Origin: Duganella margarita
GTDB lineage: Bacteria > Pseudomonadota > Gammaproteobacteria > Burkholderiales > Burkholderiaceae_D
Direction: 5' to 3'
Length of the DNA stretch: 64,000 nucleotides
Assembly: GCF_009857535.1 (NCBI RefSeq)
Contig: NZ_WWCS01000014.1
Coordinates: forward strand, 62,001 to 126,000
In this document: positions 57,017 to 64,000 of the stretch, piece after piece
Position numbering within the stretch: position 1 is the first letter of the stretch
How the letters are laid out: every line of letters begins with the position of its first letter
Translations under genes and position numbers: made by a program
The notes under the pieces: model-generated
What the model was told of the DNA's origin: nothing
What the model saw: the letters and a program-made list of their open reading frames with translations, nothing else
The model's database searches: none

Positions 57017-59393
57017 ACAGCCGCACGCCGAACACCGGCCCCGCCGTGTGACCTGGTTCGGGGTCGAAGCGCACCACCACGCTGCTCTTGTCGCTGGTGA
57101 GGCGCTCCGGCACCGGATACTCCTCATCGACGAATACACCCGGATGGCTGCCATCCAGCTTGACGCGGGCGATCCGTTCGCCGTCCACGCTTATGTAGAA
57201 ATCGCGGTTGCGTTCCTCGCCCCAGTAGCTCGCTTGCAGCACCAGCGGACCAGTCGTGCACTTCATGCGGAAGCTGAAGTAGCCGCCGGTACGTGCGTCC
57301 CTGCCATTGCGGCCGCGGTACGACACCGGATATGAGATATCCGATTGCAGGTCATGATCGCGCTCCGGTTGCATCTCGCCGAGGTGCATCACATCCACGG
57401 ATCGTGCAGCCAAATCCTTGAGGCGCGCCTCCTCCTTGCGGAAAGCGACTTCCGACGCCGCCCATTCCGACTCCGTGTACGCATTGAAGTACACCGCCGC
57501 GCGCCGCTCGTACTGCGAGAAGAACGGCGCAAACTTCATGTCTCCCGGCCGGCCGCTGGCGACGCTGCGGTACAAAGCCTTGCTCTTGTCCGATGGCGCG
57601 AACGAACCGAGAATGTTGGCGCCGACCAGCGCCGGCGCCAGTCCGTCGAACGGTTTGTCGGCCGCCCCAAGATCGGCCGCCAGCACCATGGGGCCTCGGA
57701 GCAGCGCCACCACATGGTCGTTGCCGGCGGTGGATTCCAGGCGCAGATCCAGCGGCAACGCCAGACGCACCGTGTCGCCCGCGCGCCAGCCGCGGCGGAT
57801 CAGCACATAGCCCTTGTCTTGCCGCGCCTTGTGCGGCTTGCCGTTGACCAGCAACGTATGCTGCGTGGCCCATGCCGGAATGCGCAGCGCGACAGTAAAT
57901 GTGCTCTTTCCCGCCAGCCGGCGCACCTTCAGATCGATATCGCCTTCATACGGATAACGCGTGGTCAGTTCCAGTTGCGCAGCGCCAGCCTTCCACTCCA
58001 CCGTCGACGGAATGTAGAGGTTGACGAACAGCGTGTCGCCATTCTCCCAGTAGATCGAATCACCATGCTTGGCGTGGCTCTCCATGCCGGACAATACGCA
58101 GCACCAGAAGTCGTTCTCCTCGCTGGAGTATTCGCGCGCCACGCCGGACGTCAGCGGCGTCATATACGTGAACATGCCGGTGCGCGGATTCTGGTGCGCC
58201 AGGATGTGGTTGAGGTGCGTGCGTTCGTAGTAGTCGAAATAGGCGGCATCCGGCGCCCAGCTGTACAGATGACGCGTCATCTTCAGCATGTTGTAGCTGC
58301 AGCAGGCTTCGCAGGTCTGCTCGGTGATGTGGGCGGCAATGGTGTCCGGCGCCGAGAAGTACTCGCGGTCGCCATTGCCACCGATGACGTAGCTGTGATG
58401 CTGCGTCACGCGCTTCCAGAAGAAGTCCACCGCATTGGCGTCGCTCTGGCGGCCGGTCAGTTCGTGCAGGCGCGCGAGGCCGATCAGTTTCGGGATCTGC
58501 GTATTGGAATGCAGGTTGGCCAGTTCGTCGCGGCCTTGCGTCAGCGGCAGCAGCACCTTGGTGTGATACAGCCGCTGCGCCAGCGCCAGCCAGCGCTTGT
58601 CCTGCGTGCGCGCATACAGCTCGGCGAAGCTTTCGTTAATGCCGCCATGTTCGCAGCCCAGCACCTGCTGCACCTGCTCGTCATTCAGTGCTGCGAATAC
58701 CCTGTCGATGTAACCGGCCAGGCCCAATGCCACTTGCAGCGCCTGGTCGTTGCCGGCATAGGTCTGCGCATCGAACAGGCCGGCAAAAACTTTGTGCCAG
58801 TTATACAGCGGCACCCAGCAGCCGTTCAGGTCAAAGCCCGCCGAGCGAATCTCGCCGCGCATAATTTCGGGGAAGATCTCCTTGCCGTCGACGACTGTGC
58901 CGTCTTTGCGTTTGCGCATAAAGCCGGCCGCGTAGCCGTCGCCGTGCGCCTGCTGCACGCGCGCCAGTTCGGCGACGATGTAGTCGACGCGGGGCTTCAG
59001 TGCCGGCGTGCCGGTTTGCGCATACATCAGCGACAGTGCGGACAGATAGTGACCCAGTCCTTCGCCGGCGATGGTGTCGGACTCCCAGCCGCCGTAGATG
59101 GCGCCCTTGACCGGCAAGCTGGCGAACAGGTGATAGTTATGCAGGAAGCGGTCGGCGCTCAGGCGCAGCAAGTAGGCCTGGTTGGCCTGTACTGCGTCCG
59201 CGTACGCGGAAGGCAGCAGACGCACCGACGATAGCGGCAGCGCCTGGGCGGTGGCCGGCACGCTGGAGGCAGCGGCGGCTGATCCGCTAGCAACGGTGGC
59301 CGCGCCGGCGGCGCTCAATCCGGGGACCAGCCCCAGGCCGGCGGCGCCGCGCAGCACCAGGCGGCGATGATGGAAGGACGACAAGGCGCGCAT
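57003..59393 (-). CDS. GH127-family beta-L-arabinofuranosidase (DUF1680)
   Basis: 796 residues. Twin-arginine-like export signal at the N-terminus (HHRRLVLRGAAGLGLVPGL, residues 8-26), then an alpha/alpha-barrel. In characterised GH127 enzymes a zinc site of one Glu and three Cys holds the nucleophile cysteine. Here Glu362-Cys364 in CEACCSYNMLK and Cys431-Cys432 in FWCCVLSGMESHAKHG match that set by pattern and spacing. The C-terminal part is beta-sandwich. The likely reaction is release of L-arabinofuranose from pectic side chains or glycoproteins. ATG at 59393 begins the export signal; the longer frame to 59588 runs into the divergent gene. Part of the cell-wall degradation group at the right end. 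Confidence 0.9.
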   Translation of the reverse strand: MRALSSFHHRRLVLRGAAGLGLVPGLSAAGAATVASGSAAAASSVPATAQALPLSSVRLLPSAYADAVQANQAYLLRLSADRFLHNYHLFASLPVKGAIYGGWESDTIAGEGLGHYLSALSLMYAQTGTPALKPRVDYIVAELARVQQAHGDGYAAGFMRKRKDGTVVDGKEIFPEIMRGEIRSAGFDLNGCWVPLYNWHKVFAGLFDAQTYAGNDQALQVALGLAGYIDRVFAALNDEQVQQVLGCEHGGINESFAELYARTQDKRWLALAQRLYHTKVLLPLTQGRDELANLHSNTQIPKLIGLARLHELTGRQSDANAVDFFWKRVTQHHSYVIGGNGDREYFSAPDTIAAHITEQTCEACCSYNMLKMTRHLYSWAPDAAYFDYYERTHLNHILAHQNPRTGMFTYMTPLTSGVAREYSSEENDFWCCVLSGMESHAKHGDSIYWENGDTLFVNLYIPSTVEWKAGAAQLELTTRYPYEGDIDLKVRRLAGKSTFTVALRIPAWATQHTLLVNGKPHKARQDKGYVLIRRGWRAGDTVRLALPLDLRLESTAGNDHVVALLRGPMVLAADLGAADKPFDGLAPALVGANILGSFAPSDKSKALYRSVASGRPGDMKFAPFFSQYERRAAVYFNAYTESEWAASEVAFRKEEARLKDLAARSVDVMHLGEMQPERDHDLQSDISYPVSYRGRNGRDARTGGYFSFRMKCTTGPLVLQASYWGEERNRDFYISVDGERIARVKLDGSHPGVFVDEEYPVPERLTSDKSSVVVRFDPEPGHTAGPVFGVRLFTSS

Positions 59394-59524
59394 GGAAATC
59401 CTGAATAGATTAGTATGCCGATAATGTACCGCGTCCCTTCTCACCCGTCTTGCGTGACAGGAGCATGAAAAATGACGAATTCCGCACAATGCCGATTGGC
59501 CACGACCAGCGGGCAAGGAGCGCC

Positions 59525-60946
59525 ATGAGCGCCGTGCCGCATCAGGGCTGCGACCGCGCCATTGCCGCCGCTGCCCCAACCGCCGCATCGGACGGCGCCG
59601 ACCACCCGCGCATCGTGCTGGCGACTACCATCCTGGCTTCCAGCCTGGCGTTCATCGACGGCTCGGTGGTCAATGTCGGCCTGCCGGCGATCGGCCGCAG
59701 CCTGAACGCCGACGGCGGTGTGCTGTCATGGATTATCAACGGCTACCTGCTGCCGCTCAGCGCCCTGTTGCTGCTGGGCGGCGCGGCCGGCGACCGTTTC
59801 GGCAGGCGCCGCATCCTGGTGTTGGGCGTCGCCTTGTTCGCGCTGGCGTCGGCCTGGTGCGCGCTGGCGCCGACGGCGAGCTTGCTGGTGGCCGGACGCA
59901 TCGTCCAGGGCGCCGGCGCAGCGCTGCTGATGCCCAACAGCCTGGCGATTCTCGGCACGCACTTTGAAGGCGAGGCGCGTGGGCGGGCAATCGGCATCTG
60001 GGCCGCCGTCGGCGCGGCGGCGGGCGCCATCGGCCCTTTGATCGGCGGCTGGCTGGCCGACGTCACCGGATGGCGCGCAATCTTCTTTATCAACCTGCCG
60101 CTGGCCGCAGCGACCATCGTGCTGGCCTTGCGCTACCTGCGCGCCGATGCGCCAACGGGTGAAACGCCCGCCGCGACCCTGGACATCGCCGGCGCGGCCA
60201 CGGCCAGCATCGGCCTGGCGGCGCTCACCTGGGGTCTGACGGTGGCGACCAGCGGCGCCGGGCTGCACTGGCAACCCGGCCTGGGCATCGTCATCGGCGC
60301 GGTGCTGATGCTGCTGTTCCTGCGCGTCGAGCAGCGCGCCGGCGACAGCGCCATGCTGCCGCTATCGCTGTTCCGTTCGCACAGCTTCAGCGGCCTCAAT
60401 CTGATGACGTTCCTGTTGTACGGCGCGCTCGGTGCGCTGCTGCTGGTGCTGCCGTTCGTCCTGATCGAATACGACCACTATTCGGCCAGCGAAGCCGGCG
60501 CCGCGCTGTTGCCGCTGCCGGTGGTGATTGCACTCGCTTCCTCCACCATGGGCAGGCTGGCAGGCAAGCTCGGAGCGCGCCTGCCGCTGACGGCAGGCCC
60601 GATCATCGTCGCCGCCGGCTTCATGCTGGCCATGCGCATCGGTGGCGGCAGCTATTGGACCACCACACTGCCGGCGATGCTGGTGATCGCCATCGGTATG
60701 GCGGTCGCCGTGGCGCCGCTGACCACCGCCGTGCTGTCTTCGGTGGACGCCGCACACAGCGGCGTCGCTTCCGGCTTCAACAGCGCCGTGGCGCGTGCCG
60801 GCGGCTTGTTCACCACCGCGCTGCTGGCGGCGGTGCTCGGCGCGCAAGGCGCCGCCCTGCTCGACGCCTTCCACGTAGCGGCATTGGCCTGCGCCGTCAC
60901 CGCACTGGCCAGCGCAGGCTGCGCCTGGCGCTGGATCAGCGCATAA
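59525..60946 (+). CDS. DHA2-family MFS exporter (EmrB/QacA type)
   Basis: 473 residues, 14 predicted membrane helices. DHA2 features: a helix-1 signature TTILASSLAFIDGSVVNVGL, loop motif GDRFGRRRILVLGVAL, and antiporter motif C-like segment AIGIWAAVGAAAGAIGPLIG. It should export drugs or metabolites by proton antiport. I took the ATG at 59525 because AAGGAG lies 4 nt before it; in-frame starts at 59450 and 59465 have weaker sites and lack homology. No adaptor gene adjoins it. It diverges from GH127, so it could export an oligosaccharide or aromatic released from plant cell wall, but this is only context. Confidence 0.9.
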   Translation: MSAVPHQGCDRAIAAAAPTAASDGADHPRIVLATTILASSLAFIDGSVVNVGLPAIGRSLNADGGVLSWIINGYLLPLSALLLLGGAAGDRFGRRRILVLGVALFALASAWCALAPTASLLVAGRIVQGAGAALLMPNSLAILGTHFEGEARGRAIGIWAAVGAAAGAIGPLIGGWLADVTGWRAIFFINLPLAAATIVLALRYLRADAPTGETPAATLDIAGAATASIGLAALTWGLTVATSGAGLHWQPGLGIVIGAVLMLLFLRVEQRAGDSAMLPLSLFRSHSFSGLNLMTFLLYGALGALLLVLPFVLIEYDHYSASEAGAALLPLPVVIALASSTMGRLAGKLGARLPLTAGPIIVAAGFMLAMRIGGGSYWTTTLPAMLVIAIGMAVAVAPLTTAVLSSVDAAHSGVASGFNSAVARAGGLFTTALLAAVLGAQGAALLDAFHVAALACAVTALASAGCAWRWISA

Positions 60947-60947
60947 C

Positions 60948-61214
60948 TCAAATCGGATCGAACATCTCGCGGTCGATATAGCACCAGCCCCAGGTCTCGC
61001 CACGTTCGCCGGAGCGCATGATCGGGTGGCCGGTGGTGTTGAAATGCTTGGTTGCGTGACGGTTCTTCGACTGGTCGCAGCAGCCCACGTGACCGCAGGT
61101 CAGGCAGACGCGCAGGTGCACCCACTGGTCGCCGCTCTTCAGGCATTCTTCGCAGCCGCTGGTGTTGGCGTGGTGGGTGTGGATCTGGTTGAAGTGCTGG
61201 CACTGATCGCTCAT
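60948..61214 (-). CDS. UBP-type zinc finger protein
   Basis: 88 residues, one ZnF-UBP domain: CQHFNQ, CEECLKSG, HLRVCLTCGHVGCCDQ, HATKHFNTTGHPIMRS and WGWCYIDREMFDP. The Cys and His ligands of three zinc ions are present and in the right order. Small bacterial proteins of this type, related to the ubiquitin-C-terminal-glycine-binding domain of USP5 and HDAC6, are common in proteobacteria, but their function is unknown; bacteria have no ubiquitin, so another C-terminal tail could be bound. GGAGG lies before the ATG. It sits between an MFS exporter and the pectate lyase gene without obvious relation to them. Confidence 0.9.
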   Translation of the reverse strand: MSDQCQHFNQIHTHHANTSGCEECLKSGDQWVHLRVCLTCGHVGCCDQSKNRHATKHFNTTGHPIMRSGERGETWGWCYIDREMFDPI

Positions 61215-61226
61215 CGCGGCCTCCGG

Positions 61227-61255
61227 ATTGTAAAACCGCCAGTCTACCGCGTTAA
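61227..61255 (-). promoter_or_regulatory. Promoter of the UBP zinc finger gene
   Basis: On the reverse strand TTAACG (61250-61255) and TACAAT (61227-61232) are 17 bp apart. The predicted start near 61220 would leave a very short leader before the ATG at 61214 and would cut through GGAGG (61220-61224), so the real start may be slightly different. Confidence 0.4.
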
Positions 61256-61280
61256 GGCGAGGATGTACTCTCCCCTTGGA

Positions 61281-62531
61281 TCAGTCGAACGCGCCCATGC
61301 CGGCCAGTGGACTGCCGTGCCGCAGGTGGAAGCTGCGCAGCACCGGCAGGCTGCCGTCTGGCTGCCGCGGGGCGTCCCAGCCGGTGGCCGAAACATCCTC
61401 GAAATCGGCATCCGTCACCGGCGCCGGCTGCGTCCAGGAGTTGTGCGCCATGTCCAGCCCTTCGGTGTGGACGGTCAGACGGCCCCTGTAGGCAATGTTG
61501 TTGCGCAGCTTGCCGAGGTTGAGCGGAGATCCGTCCGCCGCGATGCCGAGCATATTGTAGTCCGCGCCGTTGGAGAAGGCGGTGTTGTTGATGAAGTCCA
61601 GCGCCAGCGGATGGTGGTTGGCGTAAAAGCCGGCCGCCTTGTTATCGAAAGCGACCGAGTTGCGGATGATGTGTTGAACACCGTTGGGCACATACTTGCC
61701 GCCATAGCCGCCGGCCTTGATGCCATTGCCGTTGCCGGCTTCCAGCGGCGTGCGCGTGCCGGGCAGATAGCCCTGCTGCCATGCCCACGAGTTTTCGATG
61801 ATGACCGGCGAGAAGGCGTTGATCAGGTCAAAGCCGTCGTCCGAATTGGCCCATGCGCGGCAGCCGCGAAACACATTGCCCGGCTGGTTGGCCTTGATGT
61901 GGGCGCCGAAACCGTCGGCGCTCTGCCCGGCGCCATTGGAGGTGTAGGGATCGTAGTTGTGGTGCGAGTCGCTGTTCAGCACCAGATTGTAGGCGCCGTC
62001 CTTGATGAAAAGGCCCGGCCCCATATTGTGGTGCAAGTTGAGCTGTTCAAAAATATTATGGCTGCCGCTATTCCACACGCCCCACGATTCGTGATTCAGG
62101 TGGTTCTCCGGCTGCTGCGGCGCGCCGGTCACTTCCAGCCCTTTCAGGTGCAGCCAGCTGCCGGTGACGTTAAATCCTTTGACCCGGCAGTCGTCCCTCA
62201 TGGACGAGAAGTCGAACACCGGGGTTTCACCAGGATAGGCCCAATAGCGGATCGGCTGTCCTTCGCTGCCGCTTTTATGCAGACTCACGGCATTGACGGT
62301 GTCCGTGCGCGAAGCGCAGCTATTGACGCCAGCGGTATAGACGTAGCGCCCGCCGCGAAAATAGACGGTATCGCCGGCCTGTGCGCTTTGCTGCGCGCGC
62401 ATGATAGACTGCCATGGCGAGGCCCGCGTGCCGGTGGCGTTGTCGTTGCCGTTCGGGGCGACGTAGAAATCTGCGGCGTGCGCGCCGGCGACGGCGGCGG
62501 CCATCAGGACCGTCAGAAGCAGCCGCTTCAT
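61281..62531 (-). CDS. PL9-family pectate lyase
   Basis: 416 residues. Signal peptide (about 1-20, GAHAADFYV), then a right-handed parallel beta-helix. PL9 enzymes such as Pel9A use calcium held by three or four Asp and a catalytic Lys. Here Asp206 (SADGFGAH), Asp231, Asp232 and Asp235 (NSDDGFD) and Lys272 (GNGNGIKAGG) lie at nearly the same positions and spacing. The stretch NYDPYTSNGAGQSADGFGAH is a clear family signature. It would cleave de-esterified homogalacturonan by beta-elimination outside the cell. Starts one base after the CE2 stop, so the two are co-translated. Confidence 0.9.
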   Translation of the reverse strand: MKRLLLTVLMAAAVAGAHAADFYVAPNGNDNATGTRASPWQSIMRAQQSAQAGDTVYFRGGRYVYTAGVNSCASRTDTVNAVSLHKSGSEGQPIRYWAYPGETPVFDFSSMRDDCRVKGFNVTGSWLHLKGLEVTGAPQQPENHLNHESWGVWNSGSHNIFEQLNLHHNMGPGLFIKDGAYNLVLNSDSHHNYDPYTSNGAGQSADGFGAHIKANQPGNVFRGCRAWANSDDGFDLINAFSPVIIENSWAWQQGYLPGTRTPLEAGNGNGIKAGGYGGKYVPNGVQHIIRNSVAFDNKAAGFYANHHPLALDFINNTAFSNGADYNMLGIAADGSPLNLGKLRNNIAYRGRLTVHTEGLDMAHNSWTQPAPVTDADFEDVSATGWDAPRQPDGSLPVLRSFHLRHGSPLAGMGAFD

Positions 62532-62532
62532 C

Positions 62533-63603
62533 TTACCAGCCCATTTTCTGGCGAATGAACGCCGTCAGCTGGGCCGCATTGGCCTGGTGCTGCTTGACGC
62601 GTGGATGCCCCCCGAAACCGGTCCACGGGAACACCAGGGTATCGATGCGCTGGTCGCCCGACGCCTGCATCTGATCGACCGCCGAACGCACATAGCCCGG
62701 CCACTTGGAGCCCTCCTGCACCGCATCCATGCTGCCCAACGCGCAGACAATGTACGCGTTCGGATACAGCGCGCGGATCTTCTGCACAAACGTGCGATAC
62801 GCGGCGATGCGCTGGTCGTCGGTCGGCATCGGCGACAGGCGCTTCTCGCGGTCGATCAGCCAGCGGTCATTCTGGAACAGGTTAATCACCACCACCTCCG
62901 GCGTCCACGCCTTGAAGTCCCAGTGGGTGTCGTTGTTGCCGACTGCGCTCAACTGGTCGTAAAAATCCGGCATGGTGAACGGGAACCAGCTGATCATGAC
63001 GCCGATACCGCTCTGCGAAGTGATATGCGCTTCCGCATCCAGCGCGCGCGCCGTGATCGAGGCGTAGGACATGAAGTTGTTCTTGTCCTGACGGCGGTCG
63101 TCCGGGCCGTTGTCCGGCGACTCGTTGCCCATGCCGGAGGTGATCGAATCACCGAAGAATTCGATATGCCGTTTCTTGCGCGGCGGTGGCGGCAGCAGCT
63201 TGCCGCCATCGGCCAGCTCCAGCCCCTGGAAGAAGGTGCCGCCCTCCTCGCCCTCCGTGCGCTTGGTGATCAGGAAGCGGTGCGCGCCGGGCGTCAGGCC
63301 GCTGGCTACCGGATAAGTCTTGCTGCCCTGCGCCGCCTCGATCACCACCGGCTTGGCCAAATCGCCGTCGATGAACACATTGAAAAGGTTCTTGCCCAAC
63401 TGGTCGTCCAGCTTGACGGCCAGGGCGGCGCCGGTGAAGTTCCCTTCTATACTGGTGCCGGGCCAGGACAGCATGGGACGCGCGCGGTCGGCGAAGTCGA
63501 TGCGGCCGGTGTACTGCAACTGCGCGTTGTCCGGTTGAATGGCCACGCCAGCGAAAGCCTGCCCTGCCAGCAGCAATGCCAGCAACCCTGTCTTGAACTT
63601 CAT
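62533..63603 (-). CDS. SGNH/GDSL carbohydrate esterase, CE2-like
   Basis: 356 residues. Signal peptide (about 1-19, AGQAFAGV), an N-terminal jelly-roll domain (about 25-130, IDFADRARPMLSWPGTSIEG) and an SGNH hydrolase domain with the nucleophile Ser153 in FFGDSITSGMGNE and the C-terminal catalytic pair in FGGHPRVKQHQ. This two-domain layout is that of CE2 acetylesterases, which deacetylate xylan and other plant polysaccharides. It precedes the pectate lyase gene by one base, so it may remove acetyl groups that block lyase action. ATG at 63603 begins the signal peptide. A LysR gene lies 13 nt upstream on the same strand. Confidence 0.88.
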   Translation of the reverse strand: MKFKTGLLALLLAGQAFAGVAIQPDNAQLQYTGRIDFADRARPMLSWPGTSIEGNFTGAALAVKLDDQLGKNLFNVFIDGDLAKPVVIEAAQGSKTYPVASGLTPGAHRFLITKRTEGEEGGTFFQGLELADGGKLLPPPPRKKRHIEFFGDSITSGMGNESPDNGPDDRRQDKNNFMSYASITARALDAEAHITSQSGIGVMISWFPFTMPDFYDQLSAVGNNDTHWDFKAWTPEVVVINLFQNDRWLIDREKRLSPMPTDDQRIAAYRTFVQKIRALYPNAYIVCALGSMDAVQEGSKWPGYVRSAVDQMQASGDQRIDTLVFPWTGFGGHPRVKQHQANAAQLTAFIRQKMGW

Positions 63604-63616
63604 CGATACGTCTCCT

Positions 63617-64000
63617 CTATTGTTGGCGGAACCGCTCCGCATGTCCGCTGGCGCGGAATTGCTCGATCATGTAATCGACAAACACCCGCACCTTGGCTGG
63701 CACCAGCTTACGGCTTGAATAGTATATCGATAGTGGCCGGATTTCGGCATACCACTCCGGCAGTACGCGTACCAGCTCTCCGCTGTCAAGCAGCGGCAAG
63801 GCGTGCGGCAGCGGCAGCATGGCGATGCCCATGCCGCCGGCCGCCGCGTGCGCAATGGCTTCCGGGTCGTCCATCACCGCCACCGGCCGCACGCTGGCCA
63901 CCACTTCCTGGCCGGCCTTGTTTTTCAGCGTCCATGCGGCCAGCCGTCCGGTGGCCAGGGAACGCCGCAGCAGGCCGCGATGGCGCGCCAGTTCCTGCGG
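63617..64000 (-). CDS. LysR-family regulator, C-terminal part
   Basis: Open to the right edge: 127 residues remain. The frame continues from PQELARHRGLLRRSLATGRL into AVMDDPEAIAHAAAGGMGIA, LPHALPLLDSGELVRVLPEW and KVRVFVDYMIEQF, the second half of the LysR effector domain (the LysR substrate-binding fold near its C-terminus). The DNA-binding half lies outside the window. It ends 13 nt before the CE2 gene on the same strand, so it may head or belong to the pectin-degradation operon and regulate it; this is inference. Confidence 0.88.
   Translation of the reverse strand, partial: PQELARHRGLLRRSLATGRLAAWTLKNKAGQEVVASVRPVAVMDDPEAIAHAAAGGMGIAMLPLPHALPLLDSGELVRVLPEWYAEIRPLSIYYSSRKLVPAKVRVFVDYMIEQFRASGHAERFRQQ

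Noticed and set aside
59415..59496. Direct repeat ATGCCGAT in the GH127/MFS divergent region
   Set aside because: Eight bases, two copies 74 bp apart; within chance and not placed on a promoter element.
1..64000. CRISPR array, insertion sequence, prophage, integrative element, tRNA or rRNA
   Set aside because: No regularly spaced repeats, transposase or integrase motifs, tRNA cloverleaf or rRNA sequence was recognised by reading through.

Overview
The window is GC-rich (Alu-free, gene-dense bacterial chromosome) and reads as a betaproteobacterium of the Oxalobacteraceae, in the Massilia / Duganella / Janthinobacterium group. This rests on protein style (EmrA, DadA, Fur, MocR and OYE types), the very high GC at third codon positions, the many c-di-GMP and chemotaxis genes, and a GGGGTCTGACCC dyad of a kind I recall from that family. 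It is an inference: no rRNA or other marker gene is present. I see no tRNA, rRNA, insertion sequence, integrase, phage gene or CRISPR array.

Layout. 1-1.8 kb: end of a drug-efflux locus (outer membrane factor, EmrA-like adaptor). 1.9-4.3 kb: an uncharacterised membrane protein, a small coiled-coil membrane protein and an Lrp/AsnC regulator divergent from dadA (4.4-5.7 kb). 5.8-8.3 kb: HDOD protein on a promoter that looks leaderless, a CorA/ZntB-type transporter and a small membrane protein. 8.3-12.4 kb: MFS transporter, Fe-S type winged-helix regulator and a Fur-boxed TonB siderophore receptor. 12.4-16.8 kb: a three-gene operon of porin, small PstS-like binding protein and a membrane GGDEF/EAL sensor. 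17.1-20.5 kb: hybrid histidine kinase divergent from a Fur-family gene with its own Fur box. 20.5-23.5 kb: LysR, quinone-oxidoreductase-type dehydrogenase, FecR-domain protein and a decayed old-yellow-enzyme gene.

23.5-42.1 kb is a signalling island. It holds three chemoreceptors, each beside an EAL-domain gene on the same strand, plus a FixLJ-like kinase/regulator pair, a stand-alone receiver domain with a hairpin leader, and a MocR regulator. A bestrophin-like protein overlapping a YdeP/FdhF-type molybdoenzyme sits inside it. 42.2-46.2 kb encodes a three-subunit periplasmic molybdenum hydroxylase (three-haem cytochrome c, 2Fe-2S subunit, Tat-exported Mo subunit). 46.2-50.3 kb: LysR and OYE genes, then a TehA-type transporter coupled to a GlxA-type AraC regulator. 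50.4-57 kb: a long Lhr helicase and an AsmA-family protein. 57-64 kb: plant cell-wall genes (GH127 arabinofuranosidase, PL9 pectate lyase, CE2 esterase, LysR) with an MFS exporter and a UBP zinc-finger protein between them.

The points most worth a second look are the porin / binding-protein / GGDEF-EAL operon, the SD-sequestering hairpin in front of the receiver/phosphodiesterase operon, a receiver-EAL protein with glutamate in place of the phospho-aspartate, the repeated chemoreceptor-EAL pairing, and a long dyad overlapping a GGDEF/EAL promoter. All promoters, dyads and hairpins were found by eye and have not been folded or scored by software.
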